Source: UBA1189 sp045594245
GTDB lineage: Bacteria; Bacteroidota; Bacteroidia; Bacteroidales; Bacteroidaceae
Assembly (NCBI GenBank): GCA_045594245.1
Contig: JAZNYG010000016.1
Coordinates: 1-32,172 of the forward strand
Length of the DNA: 32,172 bases
Direction: 5' to 3'
The translations under genes were made by a program, and so were the position numbers. Positions 24,845-32,032 of this stretch are shown piece by piece. The notes beneath the pieces were generated by a model. It did no database searches, was not told the DNA's origin, and was given only the letters and a program-made list of their open reading frames with translations. How positions within the stretch are numbered: the first letter of the stretch is position 1; each line of letters opens with the position of its first letter.

Positions 24845-25513
24845 CTATTCAGCCTTTCTTAAGAAACGGGCAGGATTACCAGCCCAAATCTCACAATCAC
24901 CGACATTCTTGGTTAAAACGGCTCCCATACCTACCGTAGCGAACTTTCCAATTGTAAGATGCTCACGAATAGTTGCATTTAGTCCGATATGCACACCTAG
25001 TCCTACATTTAAAAATGATCCGACACAAGCTTGAGCTGCTATATGACAATAATTTTCAATAATATTATCATGCCCAATAGAAGCTGAAACCATGACAATA
25101 CATCCCTTGCCAAGTTTTGTATTTGATGATATTGCAACCAAAGGCATAATTACACACCCAGGTCCTATTTCAACATTTGGTGCAATATATGCTGTAGGAT
25201 GTACAAAAGTTGCTAAACGGTCATTAGGTATATTTAATTCTTCAAACATAGAGATTCTATCCCCTTGCCCATCAATACGAAAAATCGTATTGATAAAATA
25301 ATATCCCTCATCCAAATATTTATATATATCCGTTCTAATGTTTCCGACTACAGGAAAAGAGTCAATAACTGTTCCTACTTCAACACCATCATTCAAGAAT
25401 CCTACGCATTCCCATTCACAAAAGCCACGTTTGTTTGCATCTGCCATTGCATTTGCGATCACACCTCCATTACCTTCGCCACCAAGAATTAAAACTTTCT
25501 TACTTCCTTCCAT
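24845..25513 (-). CDS. NeuD/PglD-like sugar acyltransferase (left-handed beta helix)
   Basis: A 222-residue protein. The N-terminus KKVLILGGEGNGGVIANAM is the Rossmann-like sugar-binding domain of the NeuD/PglD family. From about residue 90 hexapeptide repeats build a left-handed beta helix (VEIGPGCVIMPLVAISSNTK, IGHDNIIENYCHIAAQA, VHIGLNATIREHL), with the catalytic-type His in SIGHDN. PglD acetylates UDP-4-amino-sugars; NeuD acetylates sialic acid. ATG 25513 is preferred over the TTG two codons upstream. It overlaps the CitE-like gene by 14 bases, so the two are coupled. That coupling raises the option that the acyl donor is a CoA ester made by the neighbours rather than acetyl-CoA (inferred). 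Confidence 0.85.
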   Translation of the reverse strand: MEGSKKVLILGGEGNGGVIANAMADANKRGFCEWECVGFLNDGVEVGTVIDSFPVVGNIRTDIYKYLDEGYYFINTIFRIDGQGDRISMFEELNIPNDRLATFVHPTAYIAPNVEIGPGCVIMPLVAISSNTKLGKGCIVMVSASIGHDNIIENYCHIAAQACVGSFLNVGLGVHIGLNATIREHLTIGKFATVGMGAVLTKNVGDCEIWAGNPARFLRKAE

Positions 25514-26387
25514 ATTCAATCATTTTTTGTTTTTTTAATATATCTTTTGCCATTTTCAGCATGGGAGGTCCTATAAACTTACCATCCTTTACCGCCACGC
25601 CTTTACCCTCTTTCACTGCTTCTTCTGCCAATTGTACCATTTCTGTAGCCCAGCTAATCTCAGCTTCAGAAGGAGAGAAATATTGATGAACAAGAGGAAG
25701 TTCTTTGGGATTAAGAACAAGCATTCCTTCATATCCTAATTGCTTGGCCACTTTAAGATTGGCTTCCAAATCATCCAAATCATGAACCTTAATATGTACA
25801 GTATCAATAGGTATTACTCCACAGGCACGAGCACCATTAGATATTGCATTACGAGCAAAGAATATACTTTGGCCTGCACCATCATGTTTACCTTTCAAGT
25901 CTGTTACATAATCCTCACAACCAAAAGCGACAGCTATTACACGAGTACAAGCCTTACAAATAGCCTGAATATTCATCACTGCACCTGCAGTTTCAATTAG
26001 AGGTATAATTTTGAAAGTACCAACAGGAATCCCTTTTTCGTATTCTATTGTTTCCAATAGCTTTCCAAAAAAGTAAATATCCTCGCCTTGAGTTGCTTTT
26101 GGATACATAAAACCATGTACTCCTTCAATTGTCAACTGATAGGCATCCTTCAATAATTCCCCACTTTCTCTGTCATTTACACGAGGGAAAATCAACTTGC
26201 CATCTAAGTCTGAACGCCTAACAAACTCTTTAACATTGTCCCTAGCTTGCTGTTTTTCCGTAATAGGAACAGAGTCTTCAATATCCAATAACAAGACATC
26301 GGCATCTCGCTTAACCGAACTATCTAATAATTTTCGATTATGCGCAGGAACGAACATCAAACTACGCATTAATAATGTTTCATTCAT
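25500..26387 (-). CDS. CitE-like HpcH/HpaI family lyase (malyl/citramalyl-CoA lyase type)
   Basis: A 295-residue TIM-barrel protein. SLMFVPAHNRKLLDSSVKR is the CitE N-terminal motif, VLLLDIEDSVP carries metal-site acids (about 31-41), KLIFPRVNDRES the substrate Arg (about 63-74), IPLIETAGAVMNIQAI the second metal-site Glu (about 126-141), and AVAFGCEDYVTDLKG the late motif. Stand-alone members cleave or form beta-hydroxyacyl-CoAs such as malyl-CoA or citramalyl-CoA; citrate lyase partners (CitD, CitF) are absent. It overlaps the upstream MaoC gene as ATGA and the downstream acyltransferase by 14 bases. A CoA lyase inside a polysaccharide operon is unusual. Confidence 0.88.
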   Translation of the reverse strand: MNETLLMRSLMFVPAHNRKLLDSSVKRDADVLLLDIEDSVPITEKQQARDNVKEFVRRSDLDGKLIFPRVNDRESGELLKDAYQLTIEGVHGFMYPKATQGEDIYFFGKLLETIEYEKGIPVGTFKIIPLIETAGAVMNIQAICKACTRVIAVAFGCEDYVTDLKGKHDGAGQSIFFARNAISNGARACGVIPIDTVHIKVHDLDDLEANLKVAKQLGYEGMLVLNPKELPLVHQYFSPSEAEISWATEMVQLAEEAVKEGKGVAVKDGKFIGPPMLKMAKDILKKQKMIEYGRK

Positions 26388-26845
26388 GAGTTTTTCTTTT
26401 TTACTAATACATTTCTTCTAAATGACAATACATCTACACCATGTTGGTTATAGGCAATAGACTCCACATAGACAATACCACGATCAGCCTTTGATTTTGA
26501 TTCGCGTTTATCCAGAACCTTAGTACGAACATAAATTGTATCATTCAAGAATACAGGGTTTAGATGTTTAATATCCTCATACCCTAGATTCGCAATGGCC
26601 TTACCACTCACGTCAGGGACTGTAATTCCTACAGCTAATGAGAACACAAGAGTTCCCACCACGAGTATCTTTCCGTGCTGATTCTTTGCTGCATAATCAA
26701 CATTGGTATGTACAGGATGATGATTCATAGTCATCAAACTGAAGAAATTATTATCACACTCAAAAATCGTTTTCGAAAGTGAGTGCATGATTTCCGACCC
26801 TACTTCAAATTCCTCAAAATAGAGTCCCAATACAGATTGTGTCAT
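26384..26845 (-). CDS. MaoC-like hydratase (mesaconyl-CoA hydratase/beta-methylmalyl-CoA dehydratase type)
   Basis: A 153-residue hot-dog fold enzyme. LYFEEFEVGSEIMHSLSKTI is the usual start. FFSLMTMNHHPVHTNVDYA (about 34-52) is the active-site motif, in the TMN-HPxH form of the Mch subgroup rather than the GDxNPxH form of R-specific enoyl-CoA hydratases. ANLGYEDIKHLNPVFLNDTI and KVLDKRESKSKADRGIV also fit Mch-type proteins, which interconvert mesaconyl-type and beta-methylmalyl-type CoA esters. In other bacteria these work directly with a CitE-like lyase (Mcl), and here the CitE-like gene follows with a 4-base ATGA overlap. Substrate in this context is unknown. Confidence 0.88.
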   Translation of the reverse strand: MTQSVLGLYFEEFEVGSEIMHSLSKTIFECDNNFFSLMTMNHHPVHTNVDYAAKNQHGKILVVGTLVFSLAVGITVPDVSGKAIANLGYEDIKHLNPVFLNDTIYVRTKVLDKRESKSKADRGIVYVESIAYNQHGVDVLSFRRNVLVKKKNS

Positions 26846-26852
26846 AAATAAC

Positions 26853-28028
26853 CTATTTTATATAAATACTTTTTTTTGCCTTTTCACAAACCTCAATAGC
26901 CTCGGAAGCGCTATCGCACTGTGCTATTACAAAGCCGCAACGATCAAGGCTACTATGAATTTCCGTCACTTCATCACCCACGCTCTTGGTGAATGATATT
27001 TCCTGTACACCATCGATAGCCTGCGATTCTTCGACGCCCTCAATAGCAGAGATTACGCCACAGGGAGCATCAAAGAAGCGGATTGCGCTACCTTTATGTA
27101 GTGTCGGGGTAATATCGGGATTCAATCCCAATGAAACGTCAATCGTAGCCTTAATCATATCAATACCTGTAGACAAAGGCACCAAATGCGTAGTGATACA
27201 ATCACCACCCATACGTGCACCCAGTTCTACCATTTTAGGACCAGTAGGCGTCAGCTTGATTTCCACATGCGAGGGTCCACAGTTGATACCCACACTCTTC
27301 ACTGCTCGGCAAGCCAAATCTTTAATCTTCTCCACATCCTCAGCAGGAAGCATCGAAGGTTGGTTATGCCCCATCTCTACAAAGTATGGAGCACCCGTGG
27401 TCAACTTATCAGTCACCTGCAACACGTGAGGCTCTCCATCTACAACCATCACCTCCACACTGACCTCAGGACCAGTCATATACTCCTCGAGTATTACCAG
27501 TCCACCACGCGACTGACTCACACTGTATTGGTAAGCCTCGATTAGTTCCTCTACAGACTTCACCAACATCACACCGCGACTACCGGCATTGTCTGTTGGC
27601 TTCAGAATACAAGGATAACTCAATTGTGATAACAGCGCATTGAGCATAGTCACATTCTCAATGATATAAAACCAGGGCGACTCCACGCCATACTCCTTAA
27701 AAGCCTTTATCATCTCCCCTTTATCGGTGGACTTGATGGCCGTATCCATGGAGATGCCAGGCAATCCAAGACGTGAGGTGGCAGCTGCAATCGAGCGCAT
27801 AGGCATATCAGTTGCCAATGTCATAATGCCGTCGGGCTTAAACTCTTCAGCAACCTTACAGATTGCCTCAATGTCGATAGTGCTGGCATTATAAAACTCA
27901 TCAGCATAAGGAATGCCCACCGCATTGGGGTTAAAATCTGCCACTGCCACATAATGTCCCAATTCCTTAGCCTTCTTGATGGCAGGCAACTGAAGGATTG
28001 AGGCCCCTATAATCAATAATCTTTTCAT
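26853..28028 (-). CDS. ATP-grasp ligase
   Basis: A 391-residue protein. MKRLLIIGASILQLPAIKKA begins the pre-ATP-grasp domain. YPCILKPTDNAGSRGVMLV (about 138-156) contains the ATP-binding Lys and Gly-rich loop, VILEEYMTGPEVSVEVMVV the adenine-side strand and acidic cluster, and VEIKLTPTGPKMVELGARMG the Mg-binding region. The fold activates a carboxylate as acyl phosphate and joins it to an amine or other nucleophile. ATG 28028 starts one base after the stop of the phosphoglycosyl transferase; a longer frame to 28067 is rejected. In this operon it may join an acid or amino acid to an amino sugar (inferred). Confidence 0.87.
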   Translation of the reverse strand: MKRLLIIGASILQLPAIKKAKELGHYVAVADFNPNAVGIPYADEFYNASTIDIEAICKVAEEFKPDGIMTLATDMPMRSIAAATSRLGLPGISMDTAIKSTDKGEMIKAFKEYGVESPWFYIIENVTMLNALLSQLSYPCILKPTDNAGSRGVMLVKSVEELIEAYQYSVSQSRGGLVILEEYMTGPEVSVEVMVVDGEPHVLQVTDKLTTGAPYFVEMGHNQPSMLPAEDVEKIKDLACRAVKSVGINCGPSHVEIKLTPTGPKMVELGARMGGDCITTHLVPLSTGIDMIKATIDVSLGLNPDITPTLHKGSAIRFFDAPCGVISAIEGVEESQAIDGVQEISFTKSVGDEVTEIHSSLDRCGFVIAQCDSASEAIEVCEKAKKSIYIK

Positions 28029-28029
28029 A

Positions 28030-28641
28030 CTATTTCTTGTAACTCTGTTCGGTATTGATATTCTCACGGAACAATACAGACTTTATCGTCTTAAAAATGA
28101 TCTTCACGTCCATTACGAAACTGATGTTCTCTGCGTAATAAGCATCCCACTTGAATTTCTCTTCACTCGTGATAGAGTTACGGAAATAGGCCTGTGCATA
28201 TCCCGTGACACCTGGCTTTACCGTAAAACTCTTCTTCATATACTCAGGCAAGCCTTCAGGATATTTTTCTGGGCAATACAATTTAGGACGAGGACCGATA
28301 AAACTGATATCACCCTTCAAGATATTAAGGAACTGGGGGAACTCATCCAGCGAAGTTTTACGCATGAAACGCCCTATTGGTGTCACACGAGGATCGTTAT
28401 CACTGTTGTAGGTGCTTCCATCCGCATTCTTCAAATCTGGAGAATTCACATACATTGACCTCAGCTTAAACATCTTGAAAGGTTTATAATCCTTTCCTGC
28501 ACGGTTGGCATTGTAGAAGACAGGCCCCCTATCCGTGAAATAGATGATAGGAGCAAATATCACAATCACCAACAACACAAAAGGCAGTGCCACTAAACCA
28601 ATACAAATATCAATCAGCCGCTTGAAGAAGTGTTTATACAT
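28030..28641 (-). CDS. Initiating phosphoglycosyl transferase (small PglC/WcfS type)
   Basis: A 203-residue monotopic phosphoglycosyl transferase. It starts polysaccharide assembly by moving a sugar-1-phosphate from UDP-sugar to undecaprenyl phosphate. The membrane-dipping helix is RLIDICIGLVALPFVLLVIV (about 8-27). KMFKLRSM, DPRVTPIGRFMRKTSLDEFP (the Asp-Glu catalytic dyad in SLDE) and GDISFIGPRPKLY are all intact. There is no N-terminal four-helix domain as in WcaJ/WbaP. The aminotransferase directly upstream resembles WcfR, the partner of WcfS in B. fragilis PSA synthesis, so a UDP-4-amino-sugar such as AATGal is the likely first sugar (inferred). Confidence 0.92.
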   Translation of the reverse strand: MYKHFFKRLIDICIGLVALPFVLLVIVIFAPIIYFTDRGPVFYNANRAGKDYKPFKMFKLRSMYVNSPDLKNADGSTYNSDNDPRVTPIGRFMRKTSLDEFPQFLNILKGDISFIGPRPKLYCPEKYPEGLPEYMKKSFTVKPGVTGYAQAYFRNSITSEEKFKWDAYYAENISFVMDVKIIFKTIKSVLFRENINTEQSYKK

Positions 28642-28658
28642 AGTAAATCATTTTAATT

Positions 28659-28700
28659 TTAACTTTAACGTTAACCTTGACGTCAACGTTAAGGTTAATT
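28659..28700. repeat. Degenerate hexamer array, copy 5
   Basis: Seven units in phase: TTAACT TTAACG TTAACC TTGACG TCAACG TTAAGG TTAATT. The last unit contains the stop codon (28695-28697) of the aminotransferase gene. The array can fold back on itself: TTAACCTTGACG pairs with CGTTAAGGTTAA across a TCAA loop. Confidence 0.7.
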
Positions 28701-29891
28701 ATTAATAATATCGCAGAAATTTTTAATCACATATTCCACCTGTTCGTCCGTCATACAGGTATTGAGCGGCAGCGTCACCTCGTTGCGGTAATGGTCGTAG
28801 GCATTGGGATAGTCCGCAATGTCGAATCCAAGGTTCTTATATGCCGTCATCATGGGCAGCGGCTTGTAGTGCACGTTACAAGCAATCTCACGACGAGCCA
28901 TCTCGATGATTACCTCGTTGCGATACTCCACATCCTTGCCTAATAGACGCACGAAGTAGAGGTGACCACTCGAAGCATGGTCATCACCGTAATGGTCGAG
29001 CACCTCCACGTTCAAGTCCTTCAATGCCGCATTGTAGCGCTCAATGATTTCTCTGCGACGAGCCAACATCTGCGGATAACGCTCAAACTGCTTCAGTCCG
29101 ATAGCCGCCATGATATCCGTCATGTTGCACTTGAAGGCAGGTGATACGATATCGTACTCCCAAGCCCCCAGCTGCGTCTTGGCCAGTGCATCCTTGTTCT
29201 GACCATGCAATGAGAGCAGTTGGAACTGCTTATATATCCACTCATTGTCTACGCCCTCGATGTTACGCCATGTCACAGCACCACCCTCAGCAGTAGTGAG
29301 GTTCTTCACTGCATGGAACGAGAAGCTGGTGAAGTCGGCAATCTCGCCACACATCTTACCCTTGTGCTGAGCGCCAAAGGCATGAGCTGCATCGGCCAGT
29401 ACGACTACGCGACCGAAAGCGCGCTGCAGGTCGTTGGCAGGACGGAACAGATGACGCTTGCTCTCCACGGCAGCAAACACCTTGTCGTAGTCGCACACCA
29501 CACCCGCCAAGTCCACGGGGATAATCACCTTGGTACGTTCCGTGATGGCATCGGCCAGCTTTGTGTAGTCCATCTCGAAGGAGTCGGGTGCAGTATCTAC
29601 CATCACCACCTTGGCACCCACGTGACAAGTCACGCTTGCCGTGGCCGTATAGGTATAGGCACAGGTGATGACCTCATCGCCGGGCCCCACCTCGAGGAGG
29701 CGAAGCACCAGTTCCATACATGCCGTGGCCGAGTTGAGGCACACAGCCTTCTCGGTATGGCAGTAGTCGGCTATCTTACGTTCAAACTCTTTAGTACGAG
29801 GTCCTGTTGTAATCCATCCTGAGCGGATAGCATCGCACACTTCATTAACCTCCAACTCACTCATGTCGGGGGGAGAAAATGGTACTTTCAT
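28695..29891 (-). CDS. DegT/DnrJ/EryC1/StrS sugar aminotransferase (WcfR-like)
   Basis: A 398-residue PLP-dependent aminotransferase that converts a nucleotide-linked 4-keto sugar into a 4-amino sugar. VPFSPPDMSELEVNEV and GWITTGPRTKEFE open the protein. CLNSATACMELVL holds the phosphate-binding region, VVLADAAHAFGAQHKG the PLP-stacking Asp, and SFHAVKNLTTAEGGAV the Schiff-base Lys. The long insert around AAVESKRHLFRPAND and the SLHGQNKDAL motif fit the WcfR group, which makes AATGal in Bacteroides PSA. The 4,6-dehydratase that would supply the keto sugar is not in the window. The stop codon sits in a hexamer array. The gene is intact, unlike the distant relic at 18474-18858. Confidence 0.92.
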   Translation of the reverse strand: MKVPFSPPDMSELEVNEVCDAIRSGWITTGPRTKEFERKIADYCHTEKAVCLNSATACMELVLRLLEVGPGDEVITCAYTYTATASVTCHVGAKVVMVDTAPDSFEMDYTKLADAITERTKVIIPVDLAGVVCDYDKVFAAVESKRHLFRPANDLQRAFGRVVVLADAAHAFGAQHKGKMCGEIADFTSFSFHAVKNLTTAEGGAVTWRNIEGVDNEWIYKQFQLLSLHGQNKDALAKTQLGAWEYDIVSPAFKCNMTDIMAAIGLKQFERYPQMLARRREIIERYNAALKDLNVEVLDHYGDDHASSGHLYFVRLLGKDVEYRNEVIIEMARREIACNVHYKPLPMMTAYKNLGFDIADYPNAYDHYRNEVTLPLNTCMTDEQVEYVIKNFCDIINN

Positions 29892-29933
29892 AATGTTATT
29901 ATTTAATGTTTGGATTATTCTAGTTCTGAGGAC

Positions 29934-30326
29934 TCATTTCATCAAGTCCTCCTCAGTAAGCGAAGCATAGGCCCCATCTTTCGCTTCGAAGATTACGGTA
30001 CCCGACTCCAACACCTCAATGCCATGCCATTGTCCCGCTGGAATCTGCAATACGGGACAGTCACCACCCACCTCCATCAGGATTTCCTCGGTGAGCATGC
30101 CATCATCATCGTAAAAGCGCTCAATCAAGCGACCACGCACAATGACCACCGTCTCTGCACTTGTGCGATGCCGATGGATGGGAAGTGGAGTGCCTGGCTC
30201 AACAGCATTGAGCATGCGTTGCGACTGGTCATCAGACGCAGTACGCAAATCCAGACTCATCCTCAACCGCTCAGACGCTTTTGCCTGAGCAGTGAGGTGG
30301 TCTAGGGTTTCTTGGATTATTTTCAT
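29934..30326 (-). CDS. wbuC: WbuC family cupin-fold protein
   Basis: A 130-residue protein from ATG 30326; a longer frame to 30614 is rejected because it runs back through a noncoding gap into the epimerase gene. SLDLRTASDDQSQRMLNAVE and PGTPLPIHRHRTSAETVVIV form the cupin metal-site motif (H-x-H-R-x3-E type), with the second His in PAGQWHGIEVLE. WbuC occurs in O-antigen and capsule loci beside fnl genes and wbuB; its reaction is unproven, with a sugar isomerase/epimerase or a regulatory role suggested by the fold. It lies between fnlC and the aminotransferase. Confidence 0.87.
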   Translation of the reverse strand: MKIIQETLDHLTAQAKASERLRMSLDLRTASDDQSQRMLNAVEPGTPLPIHRHRTSAETVVIVRGRLIERFYDDDGMLTEEILMEVGGDCPVLQIPAGQWHGIEVLESGTVIFEAKDGAYASLTEEDLMK

Positions 30327-30336
30327 GTTTTTATTT

Positions 30337-30420
30337 CTCCACGGATCACGCAGATTACACGTGTATTTTATTAATTCGTGAAGATAAACGTGATACGTGG
30401 AGACAAATGTGGAGACAAGA
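30337..30420. repeat. Noncoding gap with 12-bp direct repeats and an inverted repeat
   Basis: GTGGAGACAAAT and GTGGAGACAAGA (30397-30420) are adjacent 12-base near repeats. CTCCACGGATCACG (30337-30350) and CGTGATACGTGGAG (30389-30402) form a 14-bp inverted repeat with one mismatch. The element starts 2 bases after the fnlC stop codon and fills the gap to wbuC. Confidence 0.5.
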
Positions 30421-30421
30421 A

Positions 30422-31606
30422 TTATTCCTTTCTCCAAACCATCTTGTTCACCACACCCGTATAGCTTTGGATGAGTTTCACAATCTTGGTCGATACGTTC
30501 TCGTCTACATAGTTGGGCACGGGCAGACCATGGTCGCCCTCCTTGTTCATCTCTACAGCCACATCCACAGCCTGCAATAGGTCGTGTTCGTTGATGCCTG
30601 CTAGAACAAAGCACCCCTTATCCAAGGCCTCGGGACGCTCGGTACTCGTGCGGATACATACCGCAGGAAACGGACGGCCGATGCTCGTGAAGAACGAGCT
30701 TTCCTCAGGCAGTGTACCGCTATCACTCACTACGGCAAAAGCATTCATCTGAAGGCAGTTGTAGTCGTGGAAGCCGAGCGGTTCCTGACGCATCACACGC
30801 TTGTCGAGCACAAAGCCACTTGCATCCAAGCGATTGCGGCTACGTGGATGGCAGCTATAGAGGATAGGCATATCGTACTTTTCCGCCATAGCATTGATTG
30901 CCGTGAAGAGACTGAGGAAGTTCTTCTCCGTATCGATATTCTCCTCACGATGGGCACTCAAGAGGATATATTTACCCTTCTCCAAGCCTAGACGTGCATG
31001 TACATCGCTAGCCTCTATATCGGCCAAGTTCTCATGCAGAACCTCTGCCATAGGCGAACCGCTCACATAAGTACGCTGTGGAGCCACGTTACTCGCATTG
31101 AGGTAACGGCGAGCATGCTCCGAGTAGCAGATGTTCACATCAGAGATGATGTCCACGATACGGCGGTTGGTCTCCTCGGGCAGACACTCGTCCCAGCAGC
31201 GGTTACCAGCCTCCATATGGAAGATAGGGATGTGGAGGCGCTTGGCGCCGATAACACTCAAGCAGGAGTTGGTGTCACCAAGCACAAGCACGGCATCGGG
31301 TTTGGTCTGTACCATCAGCTTATATGAAGCATTAAGGATATTACCCATGGTAGCACCAAGGTCATCACCCACAGCATCCATATACACCTCGGGATCAGCC
31401 AACTTGAGGTCCTTGAAGAACACTCCATTGAGGTTATAGTCGTAGTTCTGTCCTGTGTGTGCCAAGATGCAGTCGAAGTACTTACGACACTTGTTAATCA
31501 CTGCCGCCAAACGAATAATCTCAGGACGAGTACCAACAATGATAAGCAATTTCAATTTGCCGCTGTTGGAAAACTTAATATTACTATAGTCTGTCTTTAT
31601 GCACAT
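30422..31606 (-). CDS. fnlC: UDP-sugar 2-epimerase, non-hydrolysing, FnlC/WbjD type
   Basis: A 394-residue GT-B fold epimerase. LLIIVGTRPEIIRLAAVI, LAHTGQNYDYNLNGVFF, VLVLGDTNSCLS, IFHMEAGNRCWDE, ECLPEETNRRIVD, SAHREENIDTEKNF, LGFHDYNCLQMNAF and SDSGTLPEESSF follow in order. GTRPEIIRL and GDTNSC with EAGNRC, instead of WecB's GTRPEAIK and GDTTTT, place it in the FnlC/WbjD/Cap5G branch, which performs the last step to UDP-N-acetyl-L-fucosamine. FnlA and FnlB, needed for the earlier steps, would be expected beyond the right edge. The only in-frame ATG before the GTRPE motif is used; a 15-residue lead precedes the core. Confidence 0.88.
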   Translation of the reverse strand: MCIKTDYSNIKFSNSGKLKLLIIVGTRPEIIRLAAVINKCRKYFDCILAHTGQNYDYNLNGVFFKDLKLADPEVYMDAVGDDLGATMGNILNASYKLMVQTKPDAVLVLGDTNSCLSVIGAKRLHIPIFHMEAGNRCWDECLPEETNRRIVDIISDVNICYSEHARRYLNASNVAPQRTYVSGSPMAEVLHENLADIEASDVHARLGLEKGKYILLSAHREENIDTEKNFLSLFTAINAMAEKYDMPILYSCHPRSRNRLDASGFVLDKRVMRQEPLGFHDYNCLQMNAFAVVSDSGTLPEESSFFTSIGRPFPAVCIRTSTERPEALDKGCFVLAGINEHDLLQAVDVAVEMNKEGDHGLPVPNYVDENVSTKIVKLIQSYTGVVNKMVWRKE

Positions 31607-31612
31607 AACAAA

Positions 31613-32023
31613 TTAAATATTCATTTCTTTTTTTAGTTTTTCACACTTAAGCACTAAATTATGATACGATTCACCATCTCGTATATACCAAGCTGTTTCT
31701 GTCTTCTTAATTATTGCAGGAGCTCCAGCTAGCATACAATTCCCCTCAGGGTACGATTTATTCACGACAGAATTTGCTCCAATAGAGACATTATCACCCA
31801 ATATTAACTTATTGGTGATTTTTGCTCCTGTTCCCACATACAAAGCATCACCTATTACTTTTCTGTTTCCTGTAATACATGTGCAAGTATGTAAGACCGC
31901 ATAATTACCTATGACATTGGGGCCAACGACAATAGTTCCATAATGGGGAATAACAACCCCATATCCCAAAGAATCACACTCGATTGAAAAGCCTAATTTA
32001 TAGCTCCATTTGCGAAATTTCAA
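31613..32023 (-). pseudogene. Left-handed beta-helix acetyltransferase, 5' end removed by an IS
   Basis: 136 residues from a TTG, the only start option after the IS junction. FRKWSYKLGFSIECDSLGYG, VVIPHYGTIVVGPNVIGN, AVLHTCTCITGNRKVIGD and VNKSYPEGNCMLAGAPA are the hexapeptide-repeat core of serine O-acetyltransferase-like sugar acetyltransferases; the acceptor His is in IPHYG or LHTCT. Full-length relatives are about 180-190 residues, so the N-terminal helical part of about 50 residues is missing. The frame stays open for three more codons (FYY) and then enters the IS end. Product function is uncertain: the beta-helix remains whole, so some activity is possible, but a lost-function gene is the safer reading. 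Confidence 0.75.
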
Positions 32024-32032
32024 ATAATAAAA

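Noticed and set aside
28642..28694. Invertible capsule promoter
   Set aside because: The inverted symmetry comes from the hexamer array, there is no paired distant inverted repeat and no adjacent recombinase.
18271..28700. CRISPR array
   Set aside because: The repeats are 6-12 bases, contiguous and degenerate, without spacers or cas genes.
29220..29822. Plus-strand 200-residue open frame
   Set aside because: It is antisense to the intact aminotransferase with its Schiff-base lysine motif.
30327..30614. Longer start for WbuC (226 residues)
   Set aside because: The extra 96 codons run through a noncoding repeat gap and antiparallel frames of fnlC; ATG 30326 gives the normal WbuC length.
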